Source of the DNA: Gnetum montanum
Taxonomy: Eukaryota > Streptophyta > Gnetopsida > Gnetales > Gnetaceae
DNA: 64,000 nucleotides
Direction of reading: 5' to 3'
Assembly: GCA_015680685.1 (NCBI GenBank)
Contig: MNCI01017725.1
Location: 397,025-461,024 of the forward strand
In this document: one piece after another, positions 23,554 through 35,637 of the stretch
Position numbering within the stretch: position 1 is the first letter of the stretch
How the letters are laid out: every line of letters starts with the position of its first letter
Made by a program: the position numbers and the translations under genes
The notes under the pieces: model-generated
Told to the model about the DNA's origin: nothing
Database searches by the model: none
The model's input: only the letters and a program-made list of their open reading frames with translations

Positions 23554-24728
23554 TATAATAAAAATTTCTAGTTTGTAGTTTTAAAAATAGCAAAAGGACT
23601 AAGGTTAGAAAGTCATGTAAAATACCAATTATTTTAGAAAAGCTAGTTTCACTAAGAAAATCATAGTACATATTCTGCATTATCATTACTTTGTCACTTA
23701 ATATTAACTTTACATCAAGAATCTTTCTATCACTTATAACCTTCTTGTTAATATTAGTTTTAATATTTGAGATGACAACATTTTGTTAAATAAAGAAAAA
23801 TTTATCTTATGAGCTATTTGTTTGGATTGATGAGTACTTCATGTAGTACAAGTAAAAATATTTGCAAAAGCTTCTATCATATATGGTTTCTTTATTATCA
23901 TTTGATTATTTTTATCATTTAACTTTTTTTTTTCAATTTTAGCTTCAAATTATTTTTAAAAATATTTCCTCTTTTATTTTAACATTTTTTAATTCAGTAG
24001 AATAGGAAAAATACTAGACAAATATTTTTAATGATCACAACATTAATAAGAATTAAGAAGATTATAATATATAATTGGTTGAATGTAAGTCTTATCATTT
24101 GCTTACAATACCCATTTCTTTTTATGGTTAAGACGATTAATTTCAACAAAATAAACATTTATGAGAATTAAATGGTATGGAAATAGATTCCATATGCTTA
24201 ATGAAACTGAGAAAACTAATAATGTGTTGCTTAGTTCTTTGAAAAGTCAATAAAAGATTAAATAGTTTAACAAAACATGAAACTTTAGAATATTCTTCAA
24301 ATTAGGTATCAAAAGTTGATTTCGATTTATAAATGATCAACATTGTTTGCTTATGGATAAATGATCCTATATCTAGGGCACATTGCACCATCAAATTGAA
24401 ACATCACCTAACTCAACAAGTTGAGAAAAATGAGAATAGTACTTGACATGAATGACTTAAATAATATAATTTTGCATCATATCATTTAACTTCATTTGCA
24501 AGGTAGATAACCTAGAATTTAAAGGAACAAATATCATGATGTAAGATCCCCAACCAATGACTCATATACATCATGATGAAGAATAAAATCAAGTGTCTTA
24601 TTTGTATCAACATCACTAGAAGAAGGTGCAATAAATTTTTGTTTACTAGCTAGTGAATCTATGTTATGAGAATTAAAAGAAATTTTAGCATTAGTAGAAA
24701 AAGTTAAGGGGAATTTAGAATCTCCCAT
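23554..24728 (-). repeat. Dispersed repeat R1, copy 3 (inverted)
   Basis: The minus strand aligns by eye with 7890-8950 over about 1 kb, so copies 2 and 3 are inverted relative to each other on either side of element A. An open stretch at 24728-24534 reads MGDSKFPLTFSTNAKISF then SSSDVDTNKTLDFIL. The SDVDxxK part is also readable in copy 2, the only hint of a conserved peptide. Confidence 0.5.
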
Positions 24729-24858
24729 AGAAGAATGATAATTTTGGATGAACCAAATCCACTAAATAATCCCTTGAAATCCACAAAACTTTAAATACTT
24801 GGCTTGTGAAATTACGTCCAAACAACTTAGAAAGAGAGAATTACTTATGCAATCATAG
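24729..24858. other. Short spacer, nothing recognised
   Basis: AT-rich DNA between R1 copy 3 and the LINE tail fragment. No feature is supported. Confidence 0.3.
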
Positions 24859-24859
24859 A

Positions 24860-25085
24860 TAAATCAACAAGTCGTTAGACTTGCTATCTTATATGGATTT
24901 GAAATTTGGGTAGAACAGAAGAGCCATGAACAACAAATTAGTGTAGTAAAAATATGAACATCTAGATGAATGTTAAATATTACAAGAAAAGATAAATTGC
25001 ACAATACAAACATTGAAAAAGACTTGGAGTTGCTTCTATTTCAAAGAAGCTACAAGAATTATGTCATGTAAAAAAGATTAGATAA
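24860..25085 (+). pseudogene. LINE reverse transcriptase C-terminal fragment
   Basis: One + strand frame, with three stops, reads LYGFEIWVEQKSHEQQISVV, then MLNITRKDKLHNTNIEKDLE, then RSYKNYVM. This matches the end of many LINE ORF2 proteins (LYGSExW...K...TRxDKIRNxxI...L), just after the reverse transcriptase domain. It is cut off by the LTR starting at 25092. Confidence 0.6.
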
Positions 25086-25091
25086 TGAGCT

Positions 25092-25954
25092 TGATGAGCA
25101 GCGGGTACCCCCTATGCCCAACCATACGAATCACAAGTGTTCATGCATGATTTGGTTGAATTTCATGGATGGGACTAGTTGTGCATCTAGATCATTAAGC
25201 ATTGATTGCAGTTTCTTGTCTTCCCACTTGGACTAGTGGAAGTTTTGTCACATATGTTTTAGTCTAAAGTGAGGCATATGATTGTTGATGTTGTTTTGGC
25301 TTTATGCTACTCCTAATGATAATAGAGAAATTAACTATTTAGTCTAATTAACAATGGAAAGTAAAGTCTAAACTAGCCTATGGGTGATAAGTGTCAATTC
25401 CTAATTTATTGTACACATCTTTAACCCATGTATCCACTGCAAAGATTATCAAGTGTTACACTACTAGGCAAACTAAGCAATAATGTTGCTAAAATTAAAA
25501 ACAAATACATGTTTATGCTTGAAATTTTTTGCACTCATTCTGCCAATTCATTAATATGCATGAAAACATAAATATTAACTAACTACATGGAATATAAATT
25601 TCATGGAAAGTAAATTTAATCTAAGTCAAAATGCTACAATGAATAAGAATTAATCTCGATTTTATTATTGTTCATGGTATGTGTCAAGGTACATTACCAC
25701 TCGAATAAGATGTCGTAAAACTGACTCAGATCCACACTAGAGGCACTCACTGATGATTCCCTAAGACTATGAAATAAAACTACAAGGGTTCGACTATTCT
25801 ATTGACACAAGAATGTCAATACAAGGTAGAAGCATGCATATTTATAGGCAAAAATAGACATTGCATTGATGCATACATGTTGATATAGTAAACCATGCAT
25901 CAACAGGATTACATTGATGAGATCTTGTTGACATGGTCAAACAATGACTAGTCA
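25092..25954 (-). repeat. Element C 3' LTR (minus strand)
   Basis: This is a minus-strand LTR of family 1. On the + strand it starts TGATGAGCAGCGGGTACCCC and ends near GACTAGTCA, a mutated form of the TCATCA seen elsewhere. The minus-strand TATA box is at 25846-25839. The family sequence TACCCCCATGACTAAATG follows immediately, marking the internal region. Confidence 0.85.
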
Positions 25955-26861
25955 TACCCCCATGACTAAATGAAAACTTGTCCTTGAGTAAACAAAACAA
26001 GGAACAAGTTTCTTACAAAATTTTGAGAAGGTATGGGATTATTGACTAACCAACTGACACACAAACTACTGAATGATTTAGAATGTTGCATTACAAAATT
26101 TTATTTGAGTAGATGCATTAAAAAATGACAAAAAGATTGGATAGACATTGAAGATTACAAAATTTTGCAAAGGTCTTCAAAAATCCATTGAAGATGATTC
26201 TTGTTGTTATCACTAGTAGTGGTAAACTTCCAACCTTGATTGTTATATCGATGCTTCTCTAATTATGCAAAACATTCTTGAAGGATGGACTAAAATTTCT
26301 TCTCACCATCCCATGGATCAAGAAATCATGTGATGTTTAGGCCATTATCCTATATGTGCTACTATTTGTCGATGGGCATATCCTCTATTGTCCCTCTCTT
26401 GGCTTCGTTTCCGTGCTTGGAAAAAATATTTCTTCCTTAGGCATTCCTTTTAGCATCACCTGAAATCACCAAAGGATCAACATTAGTTTTGGTAAATTTT
26501 CCTTAATAATTAACCCTTTTTGGATCCCTTATTTTGCATGTAAGCACAAGGTGATGACAACATACTATGCTCAAGGTTATGAGGTAACTAAAATCATCAA
26601 CTTGTTCACCTTATTTTGGTTAGTTACTATTAGTTACCACAATGTTTGAAAATAGGATGTTGGAAAATTTTCAAAGCAGACATCCATAGCCCCCATGACT
26701 AATAAGCATAACTTTGGAAGTGCATAAGTTTTTGAACAATGAAAATCAAAAGTCTAATGTAGAAGATGGCTAAGAAATTTTTGAATTTAAATGATATTGA
26801 GATGAAAAAGTAGGAAATTTTAATTAAAAAGGATGAGAAGTAGTTCCAAAATTATGCATAC
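25955..26861 (-). mobile_element. Element C internal 3' end (truncated)
   Basis: Starting next to the LTR, the minus strand ends with CAAGGACAAGTTTTCATTTA then GTCATGGGGGTA, the family 1 pre-LTR sequence. Beyond about 150 bp it diverges from elements A, B and E and no ORF3 end is recognised, so C is a different subfamily. It is cut at 26861 by element E. The rest of C must lie beyond E, outside the window. Confidence 0.6.
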
Positions 26862-27430
26862 TGATGAGTAGCGAGTACCCCTACACCCAACCATATAAAT
26901 CACTAAGTGTTCATGCATGATCCAGTTGAATTTTGTGGACTTATAGCCTTCTAAGTATAGTGGTCTCTAGGAAGTGAAACTAACCATTGCAATCGTTGTC
27001 TTTCGAATTATACTTGTGAAATGCAAAGGTATGGTTAAGTGCAACTGGGGGATATGATTTTTTATCATTTTTATGTTTTGTGTTTTAAGTCGTCTAAGGA
27101 TAAAGAATAATGAAAAAAATAAAATAATTAAATTGCTAATTTAATCTAACTAGCTACACCTAACTAATCCTAACATAGGCATCCATTCCCACTTGCCGTA
27201 CACATCTTGAACACATTTAATGCTACTCGATTATCAAATGTTAAGAGTTACTACGAATACCAAGTGCAGAGCATATGCTCAAAGTGGTCGTACTTATGTG
27301 CTTAATTAATTTATATTTAATCTAGCTTAATTTAGCTTAATTTAACTTAATTACTTAAATCATTAAAGGAAATTGCATAAAACATTAAATGCATAAATAA
27401 ACAATTATTCTATTTGTAAGTGTTGCAAGG
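26862..27430 (-). repeat. Element E 3' LTR, first part (split by element B)
   Basis: On the + strand it starts TGATGAGTAGCGAGTACCCC (the LTR end in minus orientation). It is interrupted at 27430 by element B and resumes at 48862 after the duplicated CAAGG. Together the parts make about 839 bp, the normal family length. This shows that E was in place before B. Confidence 0.88.
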
Positions 27431-28286
27431 TGATGAGTCGTAAATTGGCTGCATCGACAAGGCCTTGTTAACTAGGCCCCATCAACTGGGCTTGTCGACT
27501 GGGCCCCGTTGACGCATCATTTGATGTGTTGATGTGGCCCTATCGACTCAGGGTTTATTCTTGCCTATAAATATGTGCCAACCTGCTATGTATAGGCATC
27601 ATTCTATCATAGTTATAGTAAAGCTCTTGTAGTTTTTCCATTCAAAAGTTAGAATATTTTCCCGAGTGCCTGCAACAGGAGTCATTGAGTGTATGGATCT
27701 TTATTCGAGCACTGTTGTACTTGAACATGAAAGTGTGTGCAACAATAAAGATGAACTTCTTGATAAACCTTGCAGCATTCTAGACCATTTAAATGTTTCA
27801 TTTATGCATTTAATGTTTTTAGCTATTTACTGAATTTTTTCCAATAATTAATCTAATTAAGTGATTAAGCAAGATAAGATAAATAAAAATTAAGTAAACA
27901 CATAAGTACAATTTCTTCGAGCATTTGTATAAAGTTTGGTAATCCTAGCAGTGGTTAACACTTGGCAATCCAACAATGTTATATGTGTTCAAGATGTATA
28001 GGCAAGTGGGACTGGATACTTATGTTAGGACTAGTTACACAATAGTTAATCAATTAGATTAAAGTAGACATTAAATTACTTTATTCGTTATCCTATCTAT
28101 TTCAAGTACCAAAACCATAAAACAAAAAATGATAAAAATCATGTACCTCAATTACAATGAACGTCCTCAACACCTAGTTCACTTCCTAGAGAACTAGTGC
28201 ATTAGAAACTATAGAGTTTATAAAATTTGACTAGATTGTGCATGAACACTTTGTGATTGGGTGTAGGGGTACCTTACAACTCATCA
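27431..28286 (+). repeat. Element B 5' LTR
   Basis: 856 bp from TGATGAGTCG to CTCATCA. U3 has several GACTGGGCCCCGTTGAC-like blocks and a TATA box CCTATAAATA at 27564-27573. It pairs with 48014-48861. Confidence 0.92.
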
Positions 28287-28287
28287 T

Positions 28288-28305
28288 TGGCACCATTTCT
28301 AGGGA
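28288..28305 (+). other. Element B primer binding site (tRNA-Asp)
   Basis: TGGCACCATTTCTAGGGA, one base after the LTR, is a more degraded form of TGGCGCCGTTGCCGGGGA. Its place relative to the LTR is the same as in element A. Confidence 0.7.
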
Positions 28306-28313
28306 CTTTTTTT

Positions 28314-28720
28314 GTAAGTGTAGTTGCTATACTCGGCATTGTAGCTACTACGCTCGCTATGCTCAAGATCGTAGCAAGTGTAGCCAACACACAAATGGCC
28401 ACTTTCGCAGAATTTTTCTAAGTGTAGCTGCTACGCTCACTACGCTCAAGAGCGTAGTAAGTGTAGCCAATACACAAATGACCAGTTTTGTAAACTTTTT
28501 CTAAGTGTTGTGCTATGCTCAACACTGTAGCTACTATGCTTGCTACGCTCGAAAGCGTAGCAAGTATAGCCAACACACAAATGATTAGTTTTGTAGAATT
28601 TTTCTAAGTGTTATGCTATGCTAAACATTATAGTTGTTACGCTCAAGAGCGTAGCAAGCGTAGCCAACACATAAGTGTTTTGCTATGCTCGACACTGTAG
28701 CTACTATGCTCTTCCTACAT
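28314..28720 (+). repeat. About 100-bp tandem repeat in element D 5' LTR
   Basis: Units begin after TTTTTCTAAGTG and contain GCTACGCTCGCTACGCTC-like text, then GAGCGTAGCAAGCGTAGCC, then AACACACAAATGGCCAGTTT. The two GC-rich parts are inverted repeats of each other, so each unit could form a hairpin. The same array has five units in the 3' LTR (35920-36410). Confidence 0.8.
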
Positions 28721-28914
28721 AGTGCATTGCCATGTGTTGTATGATCTGCATTTTGAGCTAACCCTAGCCCTATAAATACCCCTAGACCCCTAAAATTTTA
28801 GGGGTTAGTAGTTGCCACTTTCATTTGGCATTTGGAATTTTGGCATCTTAGCACTTAGCTCCGTGGGCAAATGAGACCCACAACACACTACATTAGCAGA
28901 GAGGCATAGCTACA

Positions 28915-29060
28915 CTAGATGGTACACCATAGCCCATTGCAGCCTTGCATCGCATCGTACACCATGACCCATTGTAGCTCTACACTGCATGGTACACTGT
29001 AGCCTTGCACTGCATGGTACACTGTAGCCTTGCACTGCATGGTACACTGTAGCCCTGTTG
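28915..29060 (+). repeat. Short tandem units in element D LTR
   Basis: Repeats of TGCATGGTACACTGTAGCCT with small changes, about 25-30 bp each. The 3' LTR has related but fewer units (36605-36735). Confidence 0.65.
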
Positions 29061-29683
29061 CAGCCTTGTAGAACACTTCATGGTACATCATGATGGGCAA
29101 CTTAACAAGCATAATTCATCACGACGAGCACGAAACTTCATAGCTTGACACCATCGAGATTGTGACTATGCTTCCACTACGCTTATTATACACTGTGTAC
29201 CTTTTGAGACACTTTTGGAGTTAACTACACTCCTATTTGGGGTGGTGTTCCATTTCTTTCTCCATTTTCTAGCATTTTCTTGCATTTTTCTTCTATCTTT
29301 TTGCACTTTTTCACATGTTGTCACACTATACTATGCTTGGGTGGTAGTCTCTATGGGTTGACACCCTTATTTCGATCGAAACCCCTGGCTACGCTTACCC
29401 CCATTCCATGGCTACGCTCTACACTTAGCACTACGAAGCATCACTTTGACACTTAGTACCATTTCATGTCACTTGCATTTGCATTTCGGCTAATCACACC
29501 ACCCCCCAATTGCACCCACCAACCTGGTTGCAACCAACAAAGTCCCTAGTTGATTGACAAGACCATTTAGGGCACTTTGCCTTCATTTCTAGCAAGGCCC
29601 TTGTGTAGAGGTGGGGTTAAGGCTTTGCATCTGTTAACCCCTTGGTGATTCCAACTACTGACGTTTTCGGTCGTTATAGTTTT

Positions 29684-29701
29684 TTAGCACTACAAGGAGA
29701 G
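29684..29701 (+). other. Element D primer binding site (worn)
   Basis: TTAGCACTACAAGGAGAG lies a few bases after the LTR. It corresponds to TGGTGCTAGAAGGAGGA in element F, suggesting an ancestral TGGCGCTAGAAGGAGG. The primer tRNA is not assigned. It differs from the tRNA-Asp site of family 1. Confidence 0.5.
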
Positions 29702-30152
29702 CCTCGTCATTTCCTTTTGCATTTTTTTGATTGTTGTCCTATAGGCTCTCTCCACAATCAATTGGTGTAGATTAGGCCTTATCGTCAATTCCCTTATAAC
29801 CTCGCTAGACAAAAGCCAAAGCATATCTTTGGCACTTAGCCAAAATTATGGGCACTCATGAGAGCATAGCTAGCTCTAGCATAGTGAGTGTAGCACCAAA
29901 GTTATCCATTTTTAATACTTAGCATTTTTTCTACATTTTCATACTTTGCAAAATTTTAGTAGTTTCATACTTAGCCAAATTTTCTACAATTTTACACTTA
30001 GTCAATTTTTTGTAGTTTCCACACTTAGCCATTTTCTACATTTTTATACTTAGCCATTTTTCTACTACCGGCAAACTTAGTCATTTTTCTACAATTTTTG
30101 GAGTTATCCATTTGTTTTGCAAATAGCAACTCTCACAACTCGATTTGTGAAC
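29702..30152 (+). other. Element D leader
   Basis: A non-coding leader between PBS and gag. From 29920 it carries repeated ACTTAGCCATTTTCTACATTT-like phrases. No protein is seen. Confidence 0.45.
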
Positions 30153-33100
30153 ATGAATCAAGTTCAAACTTCCATGTTAGTGTCTAACACATTTGATACC
30201 ATGATCCACCCAAAGCATGCCAACCTAAGCCATGAATAATACAATTTTATTTGTGCTAAAATCCAAGCAAGATTATCAGTGGATTACCTTAACTTGGAGG
30301 CAAAATAGAACTATGAATGAGTCCACTGAGACAAACAAGAGTACAACCCCTCCTTGTTTGACATAATCTCACTCACAGAGTCCTACCACCAACTATTGTC
30401 CTAACTCATTCGTGCAAATGAGCATGATGTAGGGACAACCTATGAGGAAGCCTCGTAGGAGGGAGAAGATGAGTTAGAGGCTTACTTTGAATGCGAGAGA
30501 ACTCTCTATGCTATCTTCCAAAAACCACTTCCTAGTACGGTCCCTCCTCAATTCAGTCCACCCATCATCTCTGAGATGGTGACCCTGCCAATTCAACCTT
30601 CCTTGCAAGTGACTACTGCATTTGCCAAACCCTATGTTCATGTAGGGGCCACCTCCTAGCCCTAGACAATTTAGGCATCCTACGTCCTGCTTGTCTCATC
30701 GGCACCCATGGTGTCTGTCCAACCCATGCTTATGTGGCCCACCTCAGTCATCACACCCATCCCTCATCCAACACATCAACTAGCAATGATCATCTGCTAT
30801 GATGTTAAACTAGCAACAACCATCCACTATGACATTAAACTAGTAACAATCGTTTGCTATGACGTTAAATTGACAATGATCGTCTACTACAACATGAAAC
30901 TGGAAAACTTTGCAATTAACAATCTAACCCTATGCTATGCAACCAACACATGCCTATCCAATGCAACTAGCTGGCACATTCCCAAGCTTGGATCAGGCAT
31001 TCTAGCTAATCCAACATTTGACAGAGGAGATTAACCAACTCAAGGTTGCCTCCTCCAAAACCATCAAGGTGGTGGATTTCTATCGAGACAACCCCATAAG
31101 TCCTATAGTCCCACCCTAACTCTTCCAACTGGGGTCCAACTACCTCAACTTACCAAGTACAATGGTAAAGTTGACCCCAACACACACTCGGTCAGATTTC
31201 GATTTGAGGGCCTGCTCCTTCAAGCCTGGCCACATGTCATCATGTGCATGTTTCCTATGTCACTCACTGGCAAGGCCTTAGACTAGTATCATGCACTATC
31301 TAAGGCCTCAATCTCTTCTTTGGAGGATCTCATAAGCTAGTCTGTAACACACTTCAAGTATAACCTAAAGCATGAAGCAACCCTCAACCAACTCATGTAA
31401 GTCAATTAGGGGCCCCTAGAGCCCGTGCCAAAATTCCTCCAACGCTAGAGCATTGCATTAAGCAAAATGTGTGAACCCCTAGTAGAGATGCACCTATTGA
31501 CCATCTTAAAACATGCAGTAAATGAATTTATTGAGTCCAAACTGTATTACTTGGTCCTAAAGTCTCTCAAAAAATCCTTTGCCCAAATGAAAGACATAGA
31601 AGAGGTAGCATAAGTGAGTAACGGCCTAGCCTATGTGGCCTACAGAAACCAACATGTGCACAAGCAAAACCTAATAGTGAAAATAATAGTCACACCTACA
31701 AAAGAAACCAACTAGGGCCCAAAGGCTAAGCAGCCCAAGGCCGACACACAAAGGTACCAACTCTGGTGTCAACCTGCCTACATCAATAGGGGCCACAATC
31801 CAAGTTACTACAAGGTCCTTCTTTGAGCATAAGGATCGTTCAAAGTATACCCCATTGCCAATGAAGCCCTCCAAGCTATTGGACCAACTCTTGAAAGCTA
31901 GGCCAATCCAATACAAATGAGTATCAAAAATTGCCTATCAATGACATGATAGATATTGTAAACTTCTGAGGAGCCCCACCTCAGTAGTACCAAATGAGCC
32001 CTTGGTCCCACAACATTTAAGCTAGACTAATACTATCATTACCACCAGCTGTCTGATCTTAGTATGGACAATTGTCATGCTTTGTAGGATGACCTACAAA
32101 GAATGATAGAATGGGGCCAATTGGTTCTTGATGTAATGAGCTAATCCAACATAGATGATGCCCCCTACATCATAAACTCAATTAGCATAGGTGGCAAGTC
32201 TAAACCTATGCAACAACCTTTTGTGATCTACATTCCTCCCAGTAAGGCAAGGATCCACTTGGCCTCCACAAGTAAGAGGCCCACCTTTGTTATCAAAGTA
32301 CCACCTTAGGCACCCACAACACCCTTTGTGGTTAAGGTCCCATAGCAATTGTCCACTAAGACATTAAACTGGCATGACACAGTAATAAAAACTACTAAGC
32401 AACCTTTTGTCATCAAGGTGCCACAACAAGTTGGCCCTATAACAACTCCAAATAATCATTTATCAAAAGGGTGTCACAATGTGATGGCCCCTCACCTACC
32501 TGAAGCCTAATAGTGGCAACATCTTAACCTCTCCTCCTTCAAGGGTCGACCCCACTAACAACCCAAGTAGGCCTACTAAATGGTAATGCAAGAGGACGAA
32601 TGAGCACATTGTAACCCCCATGGCTAAAGCAAAGGCCACAACTAGCAAGAAACAACTGAACACTGGGACCCTTGCCCCCAAGTAGGCCAAGCAACCCAAG
32701 CCCAAGTCCCCTTCATGAGAGACCCATCTCTCAAGTCTCATGAAGGAAGTCAAGACCAACATAATGACTAATAACAAGGACTTCGTAGCTACACTAGCCT
32801 AGGTGAAACAAACGCTCGAGCAAAAGAACATAACATTGAACTTGTACAACCTGGTCATGACCTCATTTGCTTACTACCAAGCAATGGCTCAAATTTTGGA
32901 ATTCATTCCTATTACAGAGGACATCCCTGCAGATGAGAATACCATTCGTGCAATGATGTTGCTCCCTACATCATAGGAATCAGGTTCAACATCCCTAGCA
33001 TTTCATGATGATGTAGTCAAGGTCAACCTCGAATGAGGGGAGGTCACTATAGCTCCATTGTTAATTAGCATATGTGTTGGGCAGTGCACCATCTCTAGAG

Positions 33101-33690
33101 TGCATGTTGATGATGTTGTAGTAACAAACGTAGTACTGTACTCCATCATCAATAAGCTAGTCCTGGTAGATGAAATCAGGCCAATCAAAACTATGTCTAA
33201 AATCCTTCAATGGATCGTGTATCACTATCAGGGGTACAATCAACTTAGCCTTCATAGTAGGAGAGTAATTCCCCACTAGCACATATTTCACTATCATAGA
33301 GGAGATATTAGGCTTCAACCTAATCTTGGGTAGGCCTTGGCTAGCCCAACTATGAGATGTCTCCTCTCCCATCCATGAAGAAATCCACCTTCCATATAAA
33401 GGTGGTTAAGTTATCATCCACAGTGATAATGTCCCTCCTCTAGCTACCCACAACATAGACATGGAGCAAGTGTCGAAGGTGGAGTTTCTTGGTGGTACAC
33501 TTGCAGCAACCAATGCAAGGCCTAAGGCTAACACACCCAAATGAGTGGTTGAAGCCAACAACCTCCCAGAGGATCCTAAGCCTTGTGCATGCCCTAATCC
33601 ACACTTTTTTAGGAAGTAACTACATGACCAAGACTTTTCCTTGGCAAAAATTTGCTAAGCGCCTACTTACCCCTTGCCTCCATGGGCCCT
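30153..33690 (+). pseudogene. Element D gag-protease (degenerate)
   Basis: The frame starts at the ATG at 30153 (MNQVQTSMLVSNTFD). N-terminal wording such as LSHEQYNFICAKIQARLSVD and YNPSLFDIISLTESYHQLLS matches the N-terminus of element G gag. The core (31130-31900) has LPQLTKYNGKVDPN, SLTGKAL, HFKYNLKHEATLNQLM and YVAYRNQHVHK. The zinc-knuckle region near 32040 is damaged. PFVIYIPP, FVIKVPP and PFVVKVP repeats follow (32220-32440). After a linker (32790-33000) comes a retropepsin-like part: RVHVDDVVVTNVVLYSI (the catalytic loop is VDDG in element G) and LGFNLILGRPWLAQL. Numerous stops make it a pseudogene. No RT follows. Confidence 0.78.
30781..30900 (+). repeat. Exact 30-bp tandem array (four units) in element D gag region
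   Basis: Four units of exactly 30 bp, each ending with a variant of CTATGACATTAAACTAG. Because 30 is a multiple of three, the array adds a 10-residue repeat in any open frame (for example IHYDIKLVTI). The same unit is found downstream of protease in D and G. Confidence 0.85.
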
Positions 33691-33884
33691 ACATTTTTGG
33701 TTTTTTCTTGTGTTGCATTTGTTCATGCATTTACATTTCACTTGCTTGCCTAGTTTGCACACTACTTCGCTTTGTTTATGCATTTCTACTTTGTTTACGC
33801 ATCCATTCGCTTAGCTTATGCATTGCATTTGAAAAACATAAAAAACACATAAAAATTAAAAAAAAATCATAAAACTGCAAAAAA

Positions 33885-34490
33885 ACATAGCCCAAAAAGG
33901 CCTTAAACTAGCGATGGCCCAAAATGGCTTTAAACTATCGTTGTGCCTGAAATGACCTTAAACTAGTACACGTGCCCCAGAATGGCTATAAACTATCACT
34001 ACGGCCCAAACCTATCACTTCTTACATTGCCTTTGTTTCATTTGTACATTTTAACTTTGTTACATAGTGCCGATTAAGGTTGTCTTTCTAGTTGATTTTT
34101 GCAAGATCTTGCAAGCACACAACATGACTATGCATGCAACATCACACCTCACACAAGAAAGCTAAGCACTCGTCCACCATGATGCAAAAAACTGGCACAA
34201 ACAGTTCACTATGAGTATACACTAGCACAACAGTTCGCTATGACTATAAACTGGCATAACAGTCTGCTATGACTATAAACTAGCGTAGTAGTCCTCTATG
34301 ACTATAAACTAGCACAGAACGTCCTTGGGCTATGACATTAAACTAGCATCCACAAATCATCCTTGGGTCATGACATTAAATTGGCATAATAGCTTGTTCG
34401 CGACAATGTTAAACTGGCACACAGTAGTCTACTAGGACTATAAACTAGCACTCCATAGTCTACCAAGACCTTAAACTAGGTTTTCACACT
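33885..34490 (+). repeat. Arrays of the TTAAACTAG motif in element D
   Basis: At 33885-34010 four units of 27-29 bp read GGCCCAAAAAGGCCTTAAAC-like. At 34201-34320 four units of 29-30 bp read ACAGTTCGCTATGACTATAA followed by ACTAGC. At 34321-34490 five further copies are spaced about 30-45 bp (CTATGACATTAAACTAGC, GACTATAAACTAGC). The arrays are non-coding. Confidence 0.88.
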
Positions 34491-35620
34491 TGCAGCATCA
34501 TCACCTCCCATGATTCTACTGATCTTTTGGAGCACCTAACATTGGTGTAGCGTTTGGAGGACTCAAAGCATCATTGCCCCAGCACATTCACTAGCTTCCT
34601 GAGCACTTGCAATTGACACAACATTTAATGCATTTGTAGCATCTTTGTGTCTAGCACTTGTAGCATCTTCACATCTAGCATTTACACTTGCATTTCATGT
34701 TGTTAGATCTTCTTGTCTTCTTGGAGTTGTGTTTGTAGGACGAAGCCTCAAAGGCAGTTGTGCAAAGATGCATCTCATCGTAGTAACAAGTCACCACATC
34801 ACTCTAATGTACATGATTGGACTAGTTAAGCCACTCAAGAGTGCACATCCCCGTCATCTTGTTACAGCCTATGCACATCTACTCCTTCATCCTAATATCC
34901 TCTCATCCCCTGCATACTCATGATTGCACATCCCTCTGATACATACACACTATGATGCATATGGCATTCTTCTCACATCAATTGTATAACCCATGTTAGA
35001 TGTAATGCAACTCATCCTATGGGGAGCCTTTGTTGGCTAGTCAAGGCCCAAGTAGATGTAATGCAACTCATCCTAGGGAGGAAACACCTATCCTACAAAT
35101 GCAACATGGTTGCATCAAAGTAAAGCCCATCTTGTGCCATGCATTCCACTCGATGGCCCACACCTTGTAGCTAGCATTTAGTAGTAATTTGAACTCAATG
35201 GAGGTTCACCTCGCAGCAAAGCAAAAATAAAAGAATGGGAAAAAGCACATCCCCAAGAAAATTGACAACGTTGTAGCTTTGCAACTAGCCTAACCTTGGA
35301 TCGACTTTGACTCTCTTATGAGCACTTCGATGAGAGGTCAACATTTTAGGGGCAAGCCACTTCATGCCATGTTCATCATTAGCCATGCTAACTTCACATC
35401 TTACATCAGGATACATTGTTTGCATTTTATTTCCTCTGCTTGCATTTCATCTTCCTAGCACATTGTCTACACACTTTGCCCTAGCATACCCTTATCCACA
35501 GGACTCTTGAACATGGTGGAACGATACTTGATCTAGTACTGATGAGCAATGTTGGTGCCACATTTGCTGTGGTGTTTTGCAATTCTTTGTCAACATCTCT
35601 CAAGCCACTCCTCTAGATGT

Positions 35621-35637
35621 CAACAAAGAGGGGCCAT
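35621..35637 (+). other. Element D polypurine tract
   Basis: CAACAAAGAGGGGCCAT directly precedes the 3' LTR start TGAACACC. The minus-strand element G has the same tract (CAACAAAGAGGGGCCAA) before TGAAACACC. Confidence 0.75.

Larger units (their letters stand above)
28314..29678 (+). repeat. Element D 5' LTR (5'-truncated)
   Basis: It aligns with the 3' LTR from about 35920 onward but lacks the first 285 bp or so. It contains four full and one partial copy of a roughly 100-bp tandem unit (28314-28720), a TATA box (TATAAATA, 28771-28778), and a downstream region with repeated GCATGGTACACTGTAGCC units (28915-29060). It ends TCGTTATA where the 3' LTR ends TCATTACA. Confidence 0.8.
33691..35637 (+). 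other. Element D 3' non-coding region
   Basis: No pol domain is seen. An A-rich stretch (33830-33890) is followed by motif arrays (33885-34010 and 34201-34490). Beyond is sequence that aligns with the 3' region of element G, including TCTTGTCTTCTTGGAGTTGTG (34706-34726). It ends in a polypurine tract. Confidence 0.65.

Noticed and set aside
28314-28324. TGTAAGTG as the true start of the element D LTR
   Set aside because: The 3' LTR begins 285 bp earlier in alignment, at TGAACACC, next to a polypurine tract. The 5' copy is truncated.
34201-34320. CRISPR-like array of 29-30-bp repeats
   Set aside because: There are no unique spacers; the units are directly tandem. The context is a plant retrotransposon.
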